A stretch of DNA of 64,000 nt, taken from Rhizobiaceae bacterium (GTDB lineage: Bacteria; Pseudomonadota; Alphaproteobacteria; Rhizobiales; Rhizobiaceae). Positions 59,125 through 64,000 of this stretch are shown here, in pieces (positions within the stretch are counted from its first letter, which is position 1; each line of letters opens with the position of its first letter). Under the pieces are notes generated by a model. The model saw only the letters and a program-made list of their open reading frames with translations. It ran no database searches and was not told the origin of the DNA. The stretch lies in NCBI GenBank assembly GCA_017640615.1, contig JAEPQK010000001.1, positions 434,001 through 498,000 of the forward strand, given 5' to 3'. The position numbers and the translations under genes are program-made.

Positions 59125-59739
59125 ATGGCCAAGCTCTATTTCCATTATTCGACGATGAATGCGGGCAAATCGACTGCGCTCCTTCAGGCGTCGTACAACT
59201 ATCGCGAACGCGGCATGTCGACGATGTTGTTCATCGCAGCGCTCGACGATCGCGCTGGTCGCGGCCGCATCGGCTCGCGCATCGGACTCAGCGCCGATGC
59301 AAATATCTTCGGTCCGAACGATGACCTCTACACTCAGGTTGCCGAGCGGCATGCCGCGTCTCCCGTCCACTGCGTGTTTGTCGATGAAGCTCAGTTTCTG
59401 ACCGACGAGCAGGTGTGGCAGCTCGCACGTCTGGCCGATCGACAGGGGGTGCCAGTGATGTGTTACGGGCTGCGCGTCGATTTTCAGGGACAGCTGTTTC
59501 CCGGCTCCAAGGCATTGCTGGCGCTGGCCGACGATCTGCGCGAGATCCGCACGATCTGCCGCTGCGGCCGCAAGGCGACCATGGTCGTACGGCTTGGGCC
59601 CGACGGCAAGGTGCTGCATCAGGGCGCGCAGGTGGAGATCGGCGGTGAAGACAAATACGTATCGCTCTGCCGGCGCCACTGGGAAGAGGAAATGGGCCGC
59701 TGGCCGGCCGAAGACATGATCGGCTATTCGCGCGCCTGA
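59125..59739 (+). CDS. tdk: Thymidine kinase
   Basis: A 204-residue type II thymidine kinase. The P-loop is STMNAGKST (9-17), the Walker-B-like FVDEAQFL has D87/E88, and zinc ligands C145, C147, C182 and H185 lie in CRCGRK and LCRRHW. It starts MAKLYF as usual for the family; the long open frame upstream is antisense to choX and not part of the gene. It salvages thymidine to dTMP. The ribosome site before 59125 is weak. Confidence 0.95.
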   Translation: MAKLYFHYSTMNAGKSTALLQASYNYRERGMSTMLFIAALDDRAGRGRIGSRIGLSADANIFGPNDDLYTQVAERHAASPVHCVFVDEAQFLTDEQVWQLARLADRQGVPVMCYGLRVDFQGQLFPGSKALLALADDLREIRTICRCGRKATMVVRLGPDGKVLHQGAQVEIGGEDKYVSLCRRHWEEEMGRWPAEDMIGYSRA

Positions 59740-59856
59740 TCGGGCTGCCTGCGGCCCTTCGCAACTTTGCGCGCTGGCCATGTCAGTCTTTCAATCGCAA
59801 TGGTGGACACATATATTGCGCCGGAAACCAGTTCGGGTGCGAGGTAGGGAACGTCC

Positions 59857-60945
59857 ATGGCCACATTGCAGAATTTCGATTCGGAGATCGCGAAAACCAA
59901 GCAAGTGGTCGAGGAGATGCGCTCCAAGATCGAGCAGTCGGGCGTTGTGCTCGATCAGATCGCCAAGGCCGACACCACGATAGGCGCCGCCGACTTCGAC
60001 ATCGAAAATGCCCGCATCGACGATGTCCTCAAGCAGCAGAAGGTGATGGAAGGCAATATTGCCGATCTTATCATCGGCCTCGAAGACGCGACCAATGTGT
60101 TTGGTGCCGAATTCGAGAGCATGAAAAGCTACACCGGCTGGGAAAACTTCATCGGCATCTTTTCCAAGCAGCGTAAGCAGCGCATGCGCACCGAGCGCGT
60201 ACGCAACATGTCGCTGGCAGGAAATCTGCAAGAGCTCTTGGCAAAGTCCGACACGATCGTCGGCATTCTCAAAGACCAGAAGAACATTCTCGACCAGCGC
60301 TACAAGACCTCCGAGGCGAGCCTTGCCCAGGTGATCGAGCGCCGCAAACAGGCGATGGCCAATCTGGAAGCGACGCAGAAGCGTATCGAAGAACTCAATC
60401 CGATGCTGCTCAATCTGGAAAACAAGATCGCTGCGTCCACCAGCCAGAAAGAGCGAACGGAGCTCGAGGGCGAACGCTCCAAGCTCGCGACGGAATATAA
60501 CGAGCAGCAGGCGAAAGAGCAGGAGCTTTTGGCCGAGAGCCAGACGCTCGAACGCTATACCTCGATGTTCCAGACCTTCGTGGATTCGCTCAACAACCAG
60601 ATCGCGGCGCAGAACACACTGATCAACAAGCTGACCATCGATACCGAACAGCGCATCGTGCTCTACAAGGCGCTCGAGGACAGCCTGAAGACGGCTGCGC
60701 AGCAGGACGTGGCGCACAAGATCAACACTCTGGGCAGCCAGGTCGACACCACTGCCGAGCAGACCATGGCCGGCATTGGTGCGGCCGCGCAGAAACACAT
60801 TGGCGACCTGCTGGAAATGCACGAGAAGAACATGGTTGCCACGGCAGACATTCAGCGCCGCAAGAAGCTCGCCGACGATGCCTTCGCGCGCCGCTTCGAA
60901 GAAGTGATGCGCAAGCACAATTCCGCCGACTATGTGAGGCCCTAG
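59857..60945 (+). CDS. Coiled-coil protein of unknown function, first gene of an AAA ATPase cassette
   Basis: A 362-residue soluble protein that is almost wholly helical: heptad-rich stretches at ~10-40, ~125-260 (QRYKTSEASLAQVIERRKQAMANLEATQKRIEELNP in parts) and ~285-350. There are no membrane spans, no signal peptide and no cysteines. A weak general resemblance to TelA-type toxic anion resistance proteins is possible, but I could not anchor it on a motif. GAGGTAGGG lies upstream of the ATG. It is followed 21 bases later by the unknown protein and then by the AAA+ ATPase, all on one strand. In such a group it may be an adaptor or filament that the ATPase remodels. Confidence 0.7.
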   Translation: MATLQNFDSEIAKTKQVVEEMRSKIEQSGVVLDQIAKADTTIGAADFDIENARIDDVLKQQKVMEGNIADLIIGLEDATNVFGAEFESMKSYTGWENFIGIFSKQRKQRMRTERVRNMSLAGNLQELLAKSDTIVGILKDQKNILDQRYKTSEASLAQVIERRKQAMANLEATQKRIEELNPMLLNLENKIAASTSQKERTELEGERSKLATEYNEQQAKEQELLAESQTLERYTSMFQTFVDSLNNQIAAQNTLINKLTIDTEQRIVLYKALEDSLKTAAQQDVAHKINTLGSQVDTTAEQTMAGIGAAAQKHIGDLLEMHEKNMVATADIQRRKKLADDAFARRFEEVMRKHNSADYVRP

Positions 60946-60966
60946 CCAAGCGCCGGAGACCGCGAC

Positions 60967-62112
60967 ATGAATGCCGCGAGCGACGCAGCGCGACGCTATT
61001 TCGATGCGATTTCGGCCGCGCTGGCGGGGCTGGATATCTTTCTGCGCGACGACAGCTCGCCGCTCTACCGGCATGAGACGGTCGCGACGATCGTGACCGA
61101 ATATCTGGAGCGGCTGGAACGGTCGTTCTCCTGCTGGGAAAACCGCCTTGCTTTCGCAGATGCTTTTCGCATCTCACGCGCCGAAAGCGGCTACCCGGTT
61201 TTCCAGAACGTGCTGGAGCTGGAAAACGACCGCAAGACGGCCGAGGGACGGCTGTCGGCGATCCCCCAGCCCGATCAAATTCGCGCCGAGATGGCCGACT
61301 TCATTCTGCGGCACAAGGCGTTTCCCCGTTCGCTTCAGCGTTCCATGGCCGAGCGGCTCTATCTGGAGAATGTGCGCAACGGGCAGGTGTTCTCGCCGCT
61401 GGTTTTGCCGCGCACGGTCAAGGTCTCGGTCAACCCGGCAACCAAGCGGCCTTATTATCTCGTCCATTGGGGCGTGTTCGATGGCTCTGCCAACCTGCCG
61501 CTGATCTACATGGCGACCGTGGAGGATTCCTCCGCCGGTCTCGTTCGCTCGCTGGTCACGAAAGACGGCAAGCTCAACGAGGATGTCGAAGTACCGCTGC
61601 CTGTCGAAGGGTTGCTCAACCCGGAGCTTGCGCACCGCTTCGACGATTTCGCCGAAAAGAACTCGGCCTATTCGCTGTCCCCGGCGACGATCGCGGGCAA
61701 CCTCGACAAGGATTTCGACGAACTGCACCCCAAGCAGCTACGGCGCGTCGTGCTTGGACCATTCTATTCGGCTGGCATTACCGATCACAATTCGACGGTG
61801 ACCGATATCCTCGCCAAGGTACGGCGTAAGCAGAACGCCTGGCTGCTCACCTGGACGGTGCAGGAGGTCTATTCCAAGAGCGAACGGCCGGCGCGCAAGG
61901 GGCTTTGGTCGAGCCAGCCGGCGCGCGAGGAATTCTACATCAATACCGACGATCTCGACGCCGCGCGGCAGGGTGTAAGCGCCTATGAGAAACATGCGCT
62001 GATCCCGCACGAGGCCTATCAGCTTCTTTATGCGGCCAAAGAGGCGCGCAAGATTTTCGACGGGTATCAGGTTCATGTCGTTTCGAACGGCAAGGTGATT
62101 AGCGATGTTTGA
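60967..62112 (+). CDS. Conserved-looking protein of unknown function, second gene of the cassette
   Basis: A 381-residue soluble protein I do not recognise. The N-terminal ~100 residues are helical (YFDAISAALAGLDIFL, HETVATIVTEYLERLERSFSCWENRLAF). Residues ~120-250 look alpha/beta (NPATKRPYYLVHWGVFDGSANLPLIYMATVEDSS in parts). The C-terminus includes QNAWLLTWTVQEVYSKSERPARKGLWS and ends with a likely strand pair (YQVHVVSNGKVISDV). No catalytic motif is evident. It follows the coiled-coil gene by 21 bases with a GGAG ribosome site and is separated from the ATPase gene by a 135-base palindromic repeat. Confidence 0.65.
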   Translation: MNAASDAARRYFDAISAALAGLDIFLRDDSSPLYRHETVATIVTEYLERLERSFSCWENRLAFADAFRISRAESGYPVFQNVLELENDRKTAEGRLSAIPQPDQIRAEMADFILRHKAFPRSLQRSMAERLYLENVRNGQVFSPLVLPRTVKVSVNPATKRPYYLVHWGVFDGSANLPLIYMATVEDSSAGLVRSLVTKDGKLNEDVEVPLPVEGLLNPELAHRFDDFAEKNSAYSLSPATIAGNLDKDFDELHPKQLRRVVLGPFYSAGITDHNSTVTDILAKVRRKQNAWLLTWTVQEVYSKSERPARKGLWSSQPAREEFYINTDDLDAARQGVSAYEKHALIPHEAYQLLYAAKEARKIFDGYQVHVVSNGKVISDV

Positions 62113-62122
62113 GGCGGCAGCG

Positions 62123-62226
62123 TTTTCCCTCCCGCTTGAGGGGAGGGTGGCCCGAAGGGCCGGGTGGGGTGGTTTCCCTCTCCGCTTCGTTGCGCTCGGT
62201 ACCTCCCCCTTGAAAGGGGAGGAAAA
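62123..62226. repeat. Palindromic intergenic repeat (REP/RIME-like)
   Basis: TTTTCCCTCCCGCTTGAGGGGAGGG begins an element of about 104 bases that ends CCTCCCCCTTGAAAGGGGAGGAAAA. The ends are imperfect inverted copies of each other, and each contains its own CCTCCC-CTTGA-GGGGAGG hairpin, with GGCCCGAAGGGCC between. Such pyrimidine/purine hairpin elements are dispersed in rhizobial genomes. It splits the cassette between its second and third genes and may act on mRNA stability. Confidence 0.75.
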
Positions 62227-62247
62227 CCACGACTTCCAGGAGGCACC

Positions 62248-64000
62248 ATGGACACAGGGCTGACCACGATCGGCGAGGAAGACGTCGAAAAGCACCTTCC
62301 TACCGCTCAGAGCATGGTGACGCGGGTAATCGTCATGGAAGACGGCACCGGCCGTTCCCAGACCGCGCTTGCCGGCACAGGACGCCGCTTCATTTCGCCT
62401 GTCTCCTCCGGCTCGGTGCGCCGGACGCGCGAAGTCGAACTGACGAAAACCATTCAGGCCGTGAGGCCCGGCGACCAGCTTCTGTCCATCGGCCAGCACA
62501 CCGTGCTTTACCGCGCCCGCCGCGGTATTCAGGTAGCGCTCGCCGTCGGCGACAATTTCGCCAAGGCGACAGACCTTGAAAGCCTGCAGGCCAAGAACAC
62601 GCGGGCGCCGCTCGAAGGCGAGGAAGCTGCGATCTACAAGCGCCTGCTGGCGGCGTCCGCCTATGTCGCGGCGTTCTCGTTCGCATCGTACCTTTTGCAG
62701 CTGATCGAGAGCGATGGCGAAGCGCCCAACGATGTCGCCGAACCCGATTTCGTGTTCGACACGCAGCAGGACGCGCTGAAGGCGATGGTTGCCGGACTTG
62801 ATGCCGCGATTGCCGGCGCCAAGGACGAGCAGGATTTGGCCGCGCGCACCCGCACTTTCGCGACCGAGGCGATTGAGGGGCTGTTGCAGCGACGCGGGCG
62901 GTTTGACGGGCTCGGCGCCTTCGACAATGCGCATATGCGGCTTGATGCTGACGATTTCACAATCGACGGATTCGACGTTGCGCCCGGCCGCAAGGTCAAG
63001 CCGTTGACGATGGACTTCAAGAAGCCGGAAGAGGTGGTCGGCAACCACATTGCCAAATACCAGTCGATCAAGCTTGCCAAGATGCTGATGGCATATGATT
63101 TCGACCGGCAGATGAACCCATTTGTCGAGCTTGGCGGCTTCCTCTTTACCTTCATCGGCGATGGCGCGCCGGGCACCGGCAAGACCACTTTGATCCGCAT
63201 GATTGCCGGGCTGGTGCATGAATATTGTCAGGTCGGCGGCTACCCCTTTCACTACGAGAATTTCGGCGTCGACCAGATTTCGTCCTATCAGGGCAAGTCC
63301 GGTCAGAGCTGCCGCCAGTTCATCGACAATGTGCTTTCGCCGCGCGCGATCGGCTTCGGCACGATCGACGATATCGATCAAGTGGCCGCGCGCCGCTCGG
63401 ATGATCGCGCATCCGCCGGCCAACATGAGATCACCGGCGTTCTGATGTCGGCTTTCTCAGGCGCAATGACCGTGGTGCGCGGCAACTGCTCCTTCGGCAT
63501 GTTTTCAAACTATCCCGAAAACGTCGACGATGCGCTCAGGCAGCGCGCCGGTGCTCGTTGGCTGGTCGACGGGCCGCAGACGCGGGACGACTATATCGAC
63601 ATTTTTGCGCTGCTTGCCGGCAAGAACCACAAGATCCCGCTGGGCAAACATGAGCTTTATGCCGCGCAGGAAATCCAGCGCGCGGTCGATACCGCCTATG
63701 AGCAGCATTCCAAGCCGCAGGAAGACGGGCTGGAGCGTATCTACGAGCGCTTCATGAAGGACAATGGCGCGCCCAAAACGCTGGCCGACATCGGCACCTA
63801 TCTGCATATGATCAAGGAAGTAGAGCCGCGCTTCACCGGCCGGGCGATCAAGAATGTCACCGACGCGATCAAGATGCGGGCGATGGACATCGAGCTGCCG
63901 GATGAGTGGTTCGAAGCGCCGGAAGCCTTCATGCACAAATCCTACGACGACAAGAAAGCCATGATCGAGGAGCTGCGCGGGCCGTTCGACATGGAAATGG
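62248..64000 (+). CDS. AAA+ family ATPase (partial, 3' end off window)
   Basis: The first 584 residues are visible. A ~290-residue N-terminal region without known motifs is followed by a AAA+ core. Walker A is GDGAPGTGKTT (304-314), the Walker B region IGFGTIDDID (368-377) and GNCSFGMFSNYPENVDDALRQR is the sensor 1/arginine-finger stretch typical of MoxR-like or katanin-type cores. No membrane span or protease domain appears. AGGAGG precedes the ATG by five bases. Downstream of two unknown proteins, it is probably the motor of a three-component complex whose substrate is unknown. Confidence 0.85.
   Translation, partial: MDTGLTTIGEEDVEKHLPTAQSMVTRVIVMEDGTGRSQTALAGTGRRFISPVSSGSVRRTREVELTKTIQAVRPGDQLLSIGQHTVLYRARRGIQVALAVGDNFAKATDLESLQAKNTRAPLEGEEAAIYKRLLAASAYVAAFSFASYLLQLIESDGEAPNDVAEPDFVFDTQQDALKAMVAGLDAAIAGAKDEQDLAARTRTFATEAIEGLLQRRGRFDGLGAFDNAHMRLDADDFTIDGFDVAPGRKVKPLTMDFKKPEEVVGNHIAKYQSIKLAKMLMAYDFDRQMNPFVELGGFLFTFIGDGAPGTGKTTLIRMIAGLVHEYCQVGGYPFHYENFGVDQISSYQGKSGQSCRQFIDNVLSPRAIGFGTIDDIDQVAARRSDDRASAGQHEITGVLMSAFSGAMTVVRGNCSFGMFSNYPENVDDALRQRAGARWLVDGPQTRDDYIDIFALLAGKNHKIPLGKHELYAAQEIQRAVDTAYEQHSKPQEDGLERIYERFMKDNGAPKTLADIGTYLHMIKEVEPRFTGRAIKNVTDAIKMRAMDIELPDEWFEAPEAFMHKSYDDKKAMIEELRGPFDMEM

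Noticed and set aside
59791..61074. 427-codon minus-strand frame under the coiled-coil gene
   Set aside because: Leucine/arginine-rich shadow of a heptad-rich coding sequence.
61738..63426. 562-codon minus-strand frame under the AAA ATPase
   Set aside because: It overlaps a Walker A/B-bearing ATPase on the other strand and has no motif of its own.
1..64000. Insertion sequences, prophage, CRISPR array, rRNA or riboswitch
   Set aside because: I looked for transposase or integrase motifs, regular short repeats and known RNA folds and found none except one tRNA; I could not run a search, so a weak riboswitch could be missed.

Overview
The window (about 60% G+C by eye, dense coding, no insertion sequence, phage gene or CRISPR array seen) comes from an alphaproteobacterium, very probably a Hyphomicrobiales (rhizobial) chromosome. 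The evidence is the set of lineage markers it carries: ctrA, chpT and sciP (DUF1153) of the CtrA cell-cycle circuit, the phyR/nepR/ecfG general stress response, HWE-family histidine kinases, a choXWV choline transporter and DUF1134. I cannot fix the genus.

Region 1 (1-16.2 kb) is a catabolic island built around acyl-CoA chemistry. On the minus strand lie an IpdA-like CoA-transferase subunit (cut by the left edge), a fused enoyl-CoA hydratase/3-hydroxyacyl-CoA dehydrogenase and an NADPH:quinone-reductase-like enzyme. On the plus strand is a branched-chain-amino-acid-type ABC importer with both permeases fused, plus two SDR proteins. An acyl-CoA synthetase, an SDR and a FAD-dependent dehydrogenase follow on the minus strand, and a PLP aminotransferase with a RidA-like protein on the plus strand. 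Together they look like uptake, CoA activation, oxidation and ring or chain cleavage of an unknown, possibly cyclic, carboxylic acid.

Region 2 (16.3-30.4 kb) is an ectoine/5-hydroxyectoine catabolic locus. It holds an M24 ectoine hydrolase (doeA/eutD), an M20 N-acetyl-diaminobutyrate deacetylase candidate, eutB, eutC, the Lrp-type regulator doeX, doeC and doeD. Instead of the usual ectoine importers it is flanked by a dipeptide/nickel-type ABC system. Several palindromes and a tandem direct repeat lie in its control regions.

Region 3 (30.5-39.6 kb) is the general stress response hub: phyR, nepR-ecfG, two HWE kinases, CsbD, two DUF1328 proteins, a double PRC-barrel protein, a Crp/Fnr regulator and a small receiver. 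Six good GGAAC-N16/17-CGTT promoters mark these genes as one EcfG regulon that includes its own regulators.

Region 4 (39.6-49.5 kb) carries an MBL-fold hydrolase, a tRNA with CAU anticodon, a Gfo/Idh/MocA oxidoreductase and mnmA. It then holds the cell-cycle group sciP, pqiA-like, fliJ-like, ctrA, a receiver, chpT and DUF1134, and a membrane-anchored coiled-coil protein.

Region 5 (49.5-59.7 kb) holds an SpoU methyltransferase, a HugZ-like protein, a CaiB-type CoA-transferase, an SDR, a hybrid histidine kinase with two receivers, choline uptake choXWV and thymidine kinase.

Region 6 (59.8-64 kb) is an operon-like trio, a soluble coiled-coil protein, a protein I do not recognise and an AAA+ ATPase cut by the right edge. 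A palindromic intergenic repeat sits between the last two. This trio is the best candidate here for an uncharacterised system.
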